NCBI RefSeq assembly: GCF_012726235.1
Contig: NZ_JAASAH010000006.1
Coordinates: forward strand, 248,001 to 312,000
Direction of reading: 5' to 3'
DNA from: Streptomyces sp. HNM0574
GTDB lineage: Bacteria; Actinomycetota; Actinomycetes; Streptomycetales; Streptomycetaceae
Length of the DNA: 64,000 nucleotides
Under the pieces are notes generated by a model. It ran no database searches. It saw nothing but the letters and a program-made list of their open reading frames with translations, and had not been told where the DNA came from. Both the position numbers and the translations under genes were made by a program. Below are positions 35,119 through 43,944 of this stretch, piece after piece (the first letter of the stretch is position 1; the number at the start of each line of letters is the position of its first letter).

Positions 35119-36287
35119 CACCGGCGTCCCTTCGGCAGGCCGAGCAGCCGCTCGGCGATGATGTCCCGCTGGATCTCGTTGGTGCCCGCGTAGATCGGAC
35201 CGGCGAGCGAGAAGGTGTGGCCCTCGGCCCAACTGCCGTGCGCGGGCGCCTCCCCGGCCTCGTCGGCGAGTTCGCCGTACGGGCCCAGCAGGTCGAGCGC
35301 CGTCTCGTGCAGGGCGATGTCCAGCTCGGACCAGAAGACCTTGTTCAGGCTGGACTCCGCGCCGATGGCGCCGCCGTCCGCGATCCGGGACGCGCCCGCG
35401 AAGGTGAACAGCTGGTGGGCGCGGGCGCCGATGACGGCGTCGGCGACCCGGTCGCGCAGGGCCGTGTCCGAGGGGTCGGCGCCGGTGCGCCACAGCGCGG
35501 TGAGCCGGGCGGCGGCGGCGAGGAAGCGGCCGGGGCTGCGCAGCGTCAGCCCGCGCTCGTTGCCCGCGGTGCTCATGGCGACCTTCCAGCCCTGCCCGGG
35601 CTCGCCGATCACGTCCTCGTCGGGCACGAAGACGCGGTCGAGGAAGAGTTCGGCGAAGGCGGGCTTGCCGTCGAGCCGTCCGACGGGCCGGACGGTCACG
35701 CCGTCGGCGTCCAGCGGGAACATCAGGTAGGTCAGTCCGCGGTGCGGGCGGTCCGCCTCCGGGTGGCTGCGGAAGAGGCCGAAGGCGCGGTCGGCGAAGG
35801 CGGCCCGCGAGGACCAGGTCTTCTGCCCGCTCAACAGCCAGCCGCCGTCGGTGCGTTCGGCGGTGGAGCGGAGCGCGGCGAGGTCGGAGCCCGCCTCCGG
35901 CTCGGACCAGGCCTGGGCCCAGATCACCTCGCCGCGGGCCATCGGCGGCAGGACGCGGGAGCACTGTTCGCGGCTGCCGTGCTCGAAGAGGGTGGGTGCG
36001 AGGAGGCTGATGCCGTTCTGGCTGACGCGTCCCGGCGCACCGGCGGCGTAGTACTCCTCCTCGAAGATCAGCCACTCCAGGAGCGAGGCGTCCCGCCCGC
36101 CGTACTCCTCGGCCCAGGAGACCACCGACCAGCGGTCGGCGGAGAGGGTGCGCTCCCACTCGCGGTGGGCGGCGAAGCCCTCCGCGGTCTCCAGCGAGGG
36201 CAGCGGAACGGCCGGGACGTGCGCGTCGAGCCAGGCGCGCGCCTCGGCGCGGAAGGCGTTCTCGGCGGCGGTGAAGTCCAGGTCCAT
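35118..36287 (-). CDS. Acyl-CoA dehydrogenase, partner subunit (steroid ring degradation)
   Basis: A 389-residue ACAD with EEYGGRDASLLEWLIFEEEY, AWSEPEAGSDLAALRS (FAD/substrate strand), DEDVIGEPGQGW and the C-terminal YAGTNEIQRDIIAERLLGLP. It matches the FadE types that act on steroid-derived CoA thioesters as heterotetramers with the small ACAD encoded next. The start at 36287 has GAAGGAGG about 10 nt upstream. The KstR2-like palindrome at 36310-36327 lies just upstream and is shared with the divergent thiolase gene. Confidence 0.9.
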   Translation of the reverse strand: MDLDFTAAENAFRAEARAWLDAHVPAVPLPSLETAEGFAAHREWERTLSADRWSVVSWAEEYGGRDASLLEWLIFEEEYYAAGAPGRVSQNGISLLAPTLFEHGSREQCSRVLPPMARGEVIWAQAWSEPEAGSDLAALRSTAERTDGGWLLSGQKTWSSRAAFADRAFGLFRSHPEADRPHRGLTYLMFPLDADGVTVRPVGRLDGKPAFAELFLDRVFVPDEDVIGEPGQGWKVAMSTAGNERGLTLRSPGRFLAAAARLTALWRTGADPSDTALRDRVADAVIGARAHQLFTFAGASRIADGGAIGAESSLNKVFWSELDIALHETALDLLGPYGELADEAGEAPAHGSWAEGHTFSLAGPIYAGTNEIQRDIIAERLLGLPKGRR

Positions 36288-36309
36288 CGGGCTCGGGCCT
36301 CCTTCTTCC

Positions 36310-36327
36310 CTAACAAGTGTTTGGTAG
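36310..36327. promoter_or_regulatory. KstR2-like operator in ACAD/thiolase divergent promoter
   Basis: CTAACAAGTGTTTGGTAG. Its inner AACAAGTGTTTGGT agrees with the published KstR2 consensus AnCAAGnnCTTGnT at all but one fixed base. The reverse strand, CTACCAAACACTTGTTAG, is nearly the same as the site at 42069-42086. Confidence 0.65.
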
Positions 36328-36420
36328 ATTAGCGTGCGAGCCGACACCCGTCGAGCCGTGCGGAATACCGGGACACATCCGGGAAACCCGAGGGGCAGGG
36401 CGACAGAAGGAGGAGCGGCT

Positions 36421-37578
<1,158 letters not shown>

Positions 37579-37599
37579 CCCCCGCGCCCGACGCCCGGC

Positions 37600-38517
37600 C
37601 TACCGGAGCAGTCGGCCGCGGAGCCGTTCCAGGGTGCGGGCGTCCAGGCCGAGGCCCTCCGTGAGGTAGCCGCGGAAGCCGCCGTAGTCCTCCTCGGCCT
37701 GGGCGAGGGCGGCGTCCAGGTACGCGCGGCGGACCTCCAGCAGCCCGTCCAGCAGCTCCGGCTGCTTCATCATGCCGGACTTCCGCAGCCCCTCACGGGT
37801 CCTGCGGTCGGCCCCGGCGCGGTACGTGTTCGACGCCAGGTAGTCCTTCTCCGCCGTCGCGGCCGGCACCCCGACGGCGCGGAGCAGGACGTAACCGAGC
37901 CAGCCCGTACGGTCCTTGCCCGAGGTGCAGTGGAACAGCAGCGGCGACGTCCCGCCCTCCGCGACGTCCCGCACCACCCGCGCGAACTGGCGGCGGCCCG
38001 CCGCGTCGGTCACGAAGTTCCGGTAGACGGCGCGCATCAGCTTCCGCGCCTTGCCGTCCCCGAGCAGCTGCCGCTGCCGCTCCGGGTCCTTGGCGCCGAT
38101 CGCCTCCCGCGTCCTGGCGTACAGCCCGAGGTCGTCCACCGGGCGCGCGGTCACGGTGAGGCCGTCCGGGAGCCGGTCGCGGCCGTCGTGCCGGACCTCG
38201 GAGGGGGTGCGCAGGTCCACGACCGTCCGCAGGTCCAGCCGGGACAGCTTGCGGGTGTCGGCCTCCGTCAGCCGGTTCAGCGAGTCGGCGCGGAAGACGC
38301 GGCCGGTGCGCACCCGCTCTCCCTCGCCGGTGCGGTAGCCGCCCAGGTCGCGGACGTTCACCGCGCCGTGCAGCGCGAGATGGCGGCCGCCGGCACGGTC
38401 GCCGGAGGGGGACGGGGCCTCGCGGGGCGGGCCGTCCCCGGAGCAGGCGGGGAGGAGGCCGAGGGCGAGGGCGGAGGCCGTCGCCGCCAGGAGGCGGCGG
38501 GAGCGGGGAGCGCGCAT
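37600..38517 (-). CDS. Lipoprotein tyrosine-protein phosphatase
   Basis: A 305-residue PTP-fold phosphatase (Tyr_phosphatase_3 family). The N-terminus has a lipobox ending LLPAC with Cys25 lipidated. NVRDLGGYRT and VVDLRTPSE are family strands, and the P-loop is FHCTSGKDRTGW with nucleophilic cysteine and arginine intact. The enzyme is therefore on the outer face of the membrane. It is oriented with the ipd genes and lies just downstream of ipdC, but has no obvious role in steroid degradation, so it may have been inserted or may be transcribed as a passenger. Confidence 0.85.
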   Translation of the reverse strand: MRAPRSRRLLAATASALALGLLPACSGDGPPREAPSPSGDRAGGRHLALHGAVNVRDLGGYRTGEGERVRTGRVFRADSLNRLTEADTRKLSRLDLRTVVDLRTPSEVRHDGRDRLPDGLTVTARPVDDLGLYARTREAIGAKDPERQRQLLGDGKARKLMRAVYRNFVTDAAGRRQFARVVRDVAEGGTSPLLFHCTSGKDRTGWLGYVLLRAVGVPAATAEKDYLASNTYRAGADRRTREGLRKSGMMKQPELLDGLLEVRRAYLDAALAQAEEDYGGFRGYLTEGLGLDARTLERLRGRLLR

Positions 38518-38521
38518 GGGG

Positions 38522-39625
38522 TCAACTCCTGGGGTCGCGGGGGCTTTCCGGGAGGCGTGCGTCCGTGGGCAGCGTGCCGAGCGTGGCCCGGGCCTCGGCC
38601 ATCACGCGGTCGACGAGTTCGGCGCAGGACGGCAGGTCCCCGATCAGCCCGGCGACCTGGCCGGAGGCCATCACGCCCAGGTCCGGCCGCCCGTCGACCA
38701 TCGAGGCCCGCAGCATCATCGGCGTGTTCGCCGCCAGCAGGACCTGGCTCCAGCTCAGCTGCTTGCCGTGCCGCATCGCGAGCCCGTCCCGCAGCATCGC
38801 GCCCCAGCTCATCCCGGACTCGCGCCGGAACGCCGCCGCGTGCCGGACGGCGCGCAGCAGCGCGGCCGCCCGGCCCGAGCGTTCCAGCCCGTCGACCAGC
38901 TCGGTGCGCAGCATCCGGTGCGGCAGGCCGTCGACCTTGGTGGTGACGGTGACGTCCTGGACGCGCGCGGCCAGGTAGCGCGCCTTCACCGCCTCGGGGA
39001 CGGTGCTGTCCGAGGTGAGCAGGAAGCGGGTGCCCATGGCGATCCCGGCGGCGCCGTAGGCGAGCGCCGCGACCAGCCCGCGCCCGTCGTGGAAACCGCC
39101 CGCCGCGACCACCGGGATGTCCACGGCGTCCACCACCTGCGGCAGCAGCACGGACGTGGCGACGCTCCCCGTGTGGCCGCCGCCCTCGCCGCCCTGCACC
39201 ACCACCGCGTCGGCGCCCCAGGCGGCGACCTTCTCGGCGTGCCGCCGCGCGCCGATGGACGGGATCACCACGACCCCGGCGTCCTTGAGCCGCGCGATCA
39301 GCTCCCGCGAGGGCGCGAGCGCGAACGAGGCGACCCGCACGCCCTCCTCGACCAGGATGCGCACCCGCTCCTCCGCGTCCCCCGCGTCCGCCCGGATGTT
39401 GACGCCGAACGGCGCGTCGGTACGGGAGGCGACCTCGCGGACGGCGGACCGCAGCTGCCCGGTCGTCATGGTCGCCCCGGCCAGGATGCCGAGCGCGCCC
39501 GCCTCGGCGGTGGCCGAGACCAGCCGGGGCCCGGCCACCCAGCCCATGCCCGTCTGCACCAACGGGTGGCGGACGCCGGTGAGTTCGGTCAGCGGCGTGG
39601 CGAAGGAGTGCGGGCCGCCGCTCAT
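38522..39625 (-). CDS. ipdC: IpdC-like NAD(P)H flavin oxidoreductase (nitronate monooxygenase family)
   Basis: A 367-residue TIM-barrel flavoprotein with VQTGMGWVAGPRLV, VVQGGEGGGHTG (FMN phosphate site) and VAAGGFHDGRGL typical of the 2-nitropropane dioxygenase family. The steroid paralogue IpdC acts on 5-OH-HIC-CoA-type intermediates of ring C/D catabolism. Its start overlaps the ipdB stop by ATGA, so ipdA, ipdB, ipdC are coupled. Assignment rests on the operon context. Confidence 0.87.
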   Translation of the reverse strand: MSGGPHSFATPLTELTGVRHPLVQTGMGWVAGPRLVSATAEAGALGILAGATMTTGQLRSAVREVASRTDAPFGVNIRADAGDAEERVRILVEEGVRVASFALAPSRELIARLKDAGVVVIPSIGARRHAEKVAAWGADAVVVQGGEGGGHTGSVATSVLLPQVVDAVDIPVVAAGGFHDGRGLVAALAYGAAGIAMGTRFLLTSDSTVPEAVKARYLAARVQDVTVTTKVDGLPHRMLRTELVDGLERSGRAAALLRAVRHAAAFRRESGMSWGAMLRDGLAMRHGKQLSWSQVLLAANTPMMLRASMVDGRPDLGVMASGQVAGLIGDLPSCAELVDRVMAEARATLGTLPTDARLPESPRDPRS

Positions 39626-40389
39626 GCCGGGACCTCGCGCTCGCGCAGCCCCTCCGGGTCGAGCACCTCGCGGATCAGCCGGAGCTCGTCGGGGGTGGGC
39701 TCGCGGGTGCACGGCACCTCGTCCGGCACCGTCAGCGCGAACCCGGTGGCCTCGGTGACCTGTCCGACGGTGACGCCCGGGTGCACGGAGCGCAGCCGCA
39801 TCGTGCGGTCCGGCGTCGCGAAGTCGAACACGCCCAGGTCGCTGACCACTTCGGGGATGCGGTGGTAGCGCGTCGCGGCGGGGCCCGCCGCGGCCGCGCG
39901 GTCGTACCCGACGCCCGAGACCATGTCGACCCGCTCCACGAAGACCCGCCGCGAGTGCCGGGGCACCCAGTAACTCGTGGGATGGTTCAGGGTGTTGACC
40001 GGCGCGCCCCGCACCCCGAGCAGCTGCCGGGAGGGTCGGGACCAGTCGCCGATGCAGGAGATGTTCTGGTTGCCGTGCCGGTCGATCTGGGAGGCACCCA
40101 TCATGATGTGCCGCCGCCCGGTGGCGGCCAGGGCCAGGTGCTGCCGGTAGGGCAGCCAGCCCTCCACCACGGCCCCGGAGCCGCTCGCCGGGACGTCGCC
40201 GAGGAGCAGCGCCTCGCCGTCGGTGAGCAGCAGTTCGGGGGAGAAGGTGAGCCGCGCCAGCCGCGCCCCGATCGCCGGGACGGTGCCCATCGGGCTGGCC
40301 AGCACCTCGCCCGCGTCCCGCCACACCTCGGCGCAGGCCACCACGCAGTACTCGGCCCGGGTCGCCGCCGTCGTCACGCCGTCACTCAT
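39622..40389 (-). CDS. ipdB: IpdB, COCHEA-CoA hydrolase/CoA-transferase beta subunit
   Basis: A 255-residue CoA-transferase family I beta-type subunit with MGASQIDRHGNQNISCIG, VERVDMVSGVGYD and VSDLGVFDF. IpdAB opens the last steroid ring (COCHEA-CoA) by retro-Claisen chemistry and is known not to act as a classical CoA-transferase. It overlaps both ipdA (ATGA at 40386) and ipdC (39622). Order ipdA-ipdB-ipdC matches the mycobacterial cluster. Confidence 0.9.
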   Translation of the reverse strand: MSDGVTTAATRAEYCVVACAEVWRDAGEVLASPMGTVPAIGARLARLTFSPELLLTDGEALLLGDVPASGSGAVVEGWLPYRQHLALAATGRRHIMMGASQIDRHGNQNISCIGDWSRPSRQLLGVRGAPVNTLNHPTSYWVPRHSRRVFVERVDMVSGVGYDRAAAAGPAATRYHRIPEVVSDLGVFDFATPDRTMRLRSVHPGVTVGQVTEATGFALTVPDEVPCTREPTPDELRLIREVLDPEGLREREVPA

Positions 40390-41282
40390 GCCCCGGCCTC
40401 CTTCGTGAACGCCGCCACCGCGGCTTCCTTCGTCCATGCCGCTACCGCGGCCTGGTAGTTGTCCTCGTCCCCCGAGAGGAACCGCTCCGTGAAGGCCCGC
40501 CACTCCTCCGGATCGCGGGCGGCCTTGGCGTAGGCGCGCTGGAAGGGCTCGTCTCGCCCGTAGTCGGGGGCGCAGGAGGTGAAGTGCGCCCCGTTCGGGG
40601 TCTCCACGACGCCGTTCACGAAGGGGCGCTTGACCAGCAGCGTCTGCGGCCCGTCCGCCTTCAGCAGGTCGGCGCTGTCGACGATCCGCTCGCAGGAGAC
40701 GTACGCGGCGTCGGCGGCCTCGCAGAACAGGTCGTCGAAGTACGGGTCGGGGCCCAGGTACTGGCCGTTGCCACGCACGTCGGCCCGGTTGAGGTGGACG
40801 AGCGCCGCGTCCAGGCGCAGCGCGGGCGCGGCGACCAGCTCCTCGCCGTCCCCGTACGGCGAAGTGACCGTGCGCAGCGCGGGGTTGACCCTCATCACGT
40901 CCGAGCCGAGCCCGGCCCGCACGGGCATGAAGGGGAGCCGCTGCGCCGCCGCGGTCAGCCCCCACAGGAACATCGCCTCGTCCAGCTCGGTCAGCTCCAG
41001 GCGGCCGTTCTCGCGGGCCGCGCGGAAGTGCGGCTCCAGCGGCACGGAGTCGAGCGTGACGAACGCGGCGACCAGCTTGCGGATCTTCCCGGCGGCGGCC
41101 AGCAGGCCCACGTCCGGTCCGCCGTAGGAGACCACGGTCAGGTCGGTGACGTCCGAGCGGAGCAGGGCCCGCACCAGGGCCATCGGCTTGCGCCGGGAAC
41201 CCCAGCCGCCGATGCCGAGGGTCATGCCGCTCTCCAGGCGGCCGACGACCTCCTCGGCGGTCATGCTCTTGTCGGTGGTCAT
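40386..41282 (-). CDS. ipdA: IpdA, COCHEA-CoA hydrolase/CoA-transferase alpha subunit
   Basis: A 298-residue alpha subunit partner of IpdB. TAEEVVGRLESGMTLGIGGWGSRRKPM opens the CoA-transferase fold (with the oxyanion-type glycine loop), followed by DLTVVSYGGPDVGLL and LVHLNRADVRGNGQYLGPD. The C-terminal 25 residues contain a short near-repeat (AAVAAWTKEAAVAAFTKEA). Overlaps with echA20 (41279-41282) and ipdB indicate translational coupling. Confidence 0.9.
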   Translation of the reverse strand: MTTDKSMTAEEVVGRLESGMTLGIGGWGSRRKPMALVRALLRSDVTDLTVVSYGGPDVGLLAAAGKIRKLVAAFVTLDSVPLEPHFRAARENGRLELTELDEAMFLWGLTAAAQRLPFMPVRAGLGSDVMRVNPALRTVTSPYGDGEELVAAPALRLDAALVHLNRADVRGNGQYLGPDPYFDDLFCEAADAAYVSCERIVDSADLLKADGPQTLLVKRPFVNGVVETPNGAHFTSCAPDYGRDEPFQRAYAKAARDPEEWRAFTERFLSGDEDNYQAAVAAWTKEAAVAAFTKEAGA

Positions 41283-42049
41283 GCCTGTGCCTCCTTCTCG
41301 TCGGTGCCCGGGCGGGTGCCGAAGGTGCCGCGCACCCGGTCGGCGACGCCGCTGAGGTTGGCCTCGAAGGTGAAGCCCTGCTCGAAGCGGTAGCTGCGGT
41401 GGACGTCCACCGGGTCGATCCCGTTGATCGCGGCCTTGGCGAGGCGGATCAGGGAGCCGTCCTTGGCGGCGATCTCCCGCGCCAGCTCCCGTGCCGCGGC
41501 GGCGAGTTCACCCGGCGGCACGACGCGCCACACCGAGCCGTACCCGTGCAGCTCCCGCGCGGTGACGGTGCGCGAGGTGTAGTACAGCGCCCGCATCAGG
41601 TGCTGCGGCACCAGGCGGGCGAGGTGGGTGGCGGCGCCGAGCGCGCCCCGGTCGAGCTCGGGCAGGCCGAAGGTGGCGTCCTCGGTGGCGACGACCGCGT
41701 CGGCGTTGCCCGCCAGTCCGACGCCGCCGCCCAGGCAGAAGCCGTGCACGGCGGCGACGACCGGGACCTCGCAGTCGTAGACCGCCGAGAACGCCGCCCG
41801 GCAGCCGTGGTTGGCGCCGAGCAGGGCCTCGTGCCCCGGGGTGCGCTGCATCTCCTTGATGTCGACACCGGCGTTGAAGCCGCGGCCCTCGGCCGCGAGC
41901 ACGACGCAGCGCACCTCCGGGTCGGCCCCGGCGGCGCGCACGGCGGCGGCCAGGTCGTACCAGCCGCGCACGGGAAGGGCGTTGACCGGCGGGTAGTCGA
42001 CGGTGACGACGGCGATGCCCGCTTCCGGGACGGAGGTGGAGACACCCAT
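41279..42049 (-). CDS. echA20: EchA20-like enoyl-CoA hydratase/isomerase (steroid ring opening)
   Basis: A 256-residue crotonase-fold protein. NAGVDIKEMQRTPGHEALL and VHGFCLGGGVGLAGNADAVVA build the CoA oxyanion hole, and FGLPELDRGALGAATHL follows. EchA20 hydrolyses the D ring of 5-OH-HIC-CoA. It is the first gene of the leftward operon echA20-ipdA-ipdB-ipdC, with the KstR2-like palindrome at 42069-42086 20 bp upstream of its start. Identification is by gene order and fold. Confidence 0.88.
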   Translation of the reverse strand: MGVSTSVPEAGIAVVTVDYPPVNALPVRGWYDLAAAVRAAGADPEVRCVVLAAEGRGFNAGVDIKEMQRTPGHEALLGANHGCRAAFSAVYDCEVPVVAAVHGFCLGGGVGLAGNADAVVATEDATFGLPELDRGALGAATHLARLVPQHLMRALYYTSRTVTARELHGYGSVWRVVPPGELAAAARELAREIAAKDGSLIRLAKAAINGIDPVDVHRSYRFEQGFTFEANLSGVADRVRGTFGTRPGTDEKEAQA

Positions 42050-42068
42050 GAGCAGATCAGCTACCTTT

Positions 42069-42086
42069 CCACCAAACGTTTGTTAG
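42069..42086. promoter_or_regulatory. KstR2-like operator in echA20/SDR divergent promoter
   Basis: CCACCAAACGTTTGTTAG, a near-perfect palindrome (CCAAACG/CGTTTG-type arms). It matches the reverse strand of 36310-36327 at 15 of 18 positions, so both divergent promoters of the steroid set share one operator. Confidence 0.65.
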
Positions 42087-42196
42087 GCGGAAGATAGCAG
42101 CGGAGCGCCCGCTGCGGGAGATGCCGGTGGGAGGGCAACTCCCGTGGACGCGGGACGCCTTGGGAAACGGAACACCTCGGGAAGGGGACACCCGCC

Positions 42197-43108
42197 ATGA
42201 CCGGACTGTGCACCGGACGCGTCGTCATCGTCACCGGCGCGGGCCGCGGACTCGGTCGCGCGCACGCGCTCGCCTTCGCCGCCGAGGGCGCCCGCGTCGT
42301 CGTCAACGACCTCGGCGTGGGCCTCGACGGCTCGGGCGAGGTCGCCGGACCGGCCCGGCAGGTCGCCGACGAGATCCGGGCGCTCGGCGGCGAGGCCGTC
42401 GCGCACGGCGGGGACATCGCCACCGGCGAGGGCGCGGCCTCCCTCGTCGCCACCGCCCTGGAGAGCTACGGACGGCTCGACACCCTCGTCAGCAACGCCG
42501 GATTCCTCCGCGACCGGATGCTCGTCAACCTGGACGAGGACGACTGGGACGCCGTCCTCCGCGTCCACCTCAAGGGCCACTTCCTGCCGCTGAAGCACGC
42601 CGCCGCGCACTGGCGGGCCGAGGCGAAGGCGGGCCGTACGCCCGAGGCGCGGGTGATCCACACCAGTTCGGGCGCGGGCCTGCTCGGCAGCGTCGGCCAG
42701 GGCAACTACGCGGCGGCGAAGGCCGGGATCCTCGGGCTCACCCTGGTCGCCGCGGCCGAGATGGGCCGGTACGGCATCCTCGTCAACGCCGTCGCCCCCG
42801 CCGCCCGGACCCGCATGACCGAGCAGACCTTCGCCGAGACCATGGCGGCCCCGGGCGAGGGCGGCTTCGACGCCATGGCCCCCGGGAACGTCTCCCCGCT
42901 GGTGGTCTGGCTCGGCTCCGCCGCCTCGGCCGGGGTGACCGGCCGGGTCTTCGAGGCCGAGGCCGGACGGATCACCGTCATGGACGGCTGGCGCCCCGGC
43001 CCCACCGCCGACAAGGGCGCCCGGTGGACCCCGGCCGAGGCGGGCGACACCACCCGCAAACTCCTCACCGAGGCCCCCGAACCACTGCCGGTCTACGGGG
43101 CCCGGTAG
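42197..43108 (+). CDS. Short-chain dehydrogenase/reductase, steroid C/D-ring set
   Basis: A 303-residue SDR with VIVTGAGRGLGRAHALAF (NAD motif TGxxxGxG), NAGF at about residue 98, catalytic Ser in HTSSGAG, and YAAAKAG (YxxxK) intact. It is longer at the C-terminus than classical SDRs, like the multifunctional 17-beta-HSD4-type and Rv3548c proteins, a probable 3-hydroxyacyl-CoA dehydrogenase of steroid ring catabolism. The frame opens at ATG 42197 shortly after GGAAGGGGA. It is divergent from echA20 and shares its operator. Confidence 0.87.
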   Translation: MTGLCTGRVVIVTGAGRGLGRAHALAFAAEGARVVVNDLGVGLDGSGEVAGPARQVADEIRALGGEAVAHGGDIATGEGAASLVATALESYGRLDTLVSNAGFLRDRMLVNLDEDDWDAVLRVHLKGHFLPLKHAAAHWRAEAKAGRTPEARVIHTSSGAGLLGSVGQGNYAAAKAGILGLTLVAAAEMGRYGILVNAVAPAARTRMTEQTFAETMAAPGEGGFDAMAPGNVSPLVVWLGSAASAGVTGRVFEAEAGRITVMDGWRPGPTADKGARWTPAEAGDTTRKLLTEAPEPLPVYGAR

Positions 43109-43117
43109 CCCCCCGAG

Positions 43118-43822
43118 TCACTCCGCGCCGAGTGCCGCGAGGGTCAGGGCGGCGGCGCTGGGGACGGGCTCGACGGTTTCGACGGTGCCCAGGGCGGCGA
43201 GCCGTCGGGCGGCGCCGCTCAGGGGGCCGCCCGCGACGATCACCGCCTCGGCGCCGTCCTGCTCGACGCAGGACCGGGCCGCGGCGGCCAGCTCGCGGTA
43301 CTGGCGCTCGGCCGAGGCGGCGAGGGCGAGCGGGTCCGAGGCGGTGAGCCGCACGCCGGTGAAGGTGTCCAGGGCGCCGTGCCGCGCGACGAGCCCGGTG
43401 AGTGAACCGACCAGCGCCGGGGTGCTGGTGGCCATGCCGAAGCGGCGGCCCCCGGCGGCGGCGGTGAGGACGGCCGCCTGGCCGATGCCGACGACCGGGA
43501 TGTCCAGCCGGGCGGCGAGCTGTTCGCGGGCCGGGTCGCCGACGGCGGCGACGATCAGCGCGGCGGGCGGTGCGGCCTCGGGGCCGGCGAGCCGCCGTCG
43601 CACCACGTCGAGGACGTGCCGCGCGGACTCCCGGAGCGCGGCCGGGTCGGTGATCATCGAGGGGCCCCGCTCCGCGGTGAGGCCCTCGACCGTCAGCCCG
43701 GCGGGCGCCAGCCGCTGCCGCGCCAGCCCGGCCATCAGCGCGGTCGTGTCCCGGTTGGTGTTCGGGTTGACGAGCAGCACGGTCCGGCCTGCGGCGCGCG
43801 GCGGGGGAGGGGACTGCGGCAA
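43118..43822 (-). CDS. Aspartate/glutamate (hydantoin-type) racemase family protein
   Basis: A 234-residue protein with VLLVNPNTNRDTTALM near the N-terminus, then IIVAAVGDP-type strands with both active-site cysteine positions not obvious (a Cys is present at RSCVEQDGAEAVIVAGGP). TTG 43822 is chosen because an AAAGGG site lies 8 nt upstream and family members begin a few residues before NPNT; ATG 43906 would add 28 atypical residues. It lies in the same direction as the molybdoenzyme and Rieske genes but has no clear role in betaine catabolism. Confidence 0.75.
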   Translation of the reverse strand: MPQSPPPPRAAGRTVLLVNPNTNRDTTALMAGLARQRLAPAGLTVEGLTAERGPSMITDPAALRESARHVLDVVRRRLAGPEAAPPAALIVAAVGDPAREQLAARLDIPVVGIGQAAVLTAAAGGRRFGMATSTPALVGSLTGLVARHGALDTFTGVRLTASDPLALAASAERQYRELAAAARSCVEQDGAEAVIVAGGPLSGAARRLAALGTVETVEPVPSAAALTLAALGAE

Positions 43823-43944
43823 CGGGTGGGCCCTTTCGTCGTGCGCCCGAGCACCTCGGACGTCTCCTGGCGCACGGCGCGTGCGGGCCGCCGCGCGCCT
43901 CCCCATGATGCCGACCGGCGCTCCCGGAGGCGGCGCCGGGCTCC

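Noticed and set aside
43823..43906. ATG 43906 as racemase start
   Set aside because: It would add 28 Arg/Ala-rich residues with no family similarity and has no ribosome-binding site; TTG 43822 fits the expected NPNT start.
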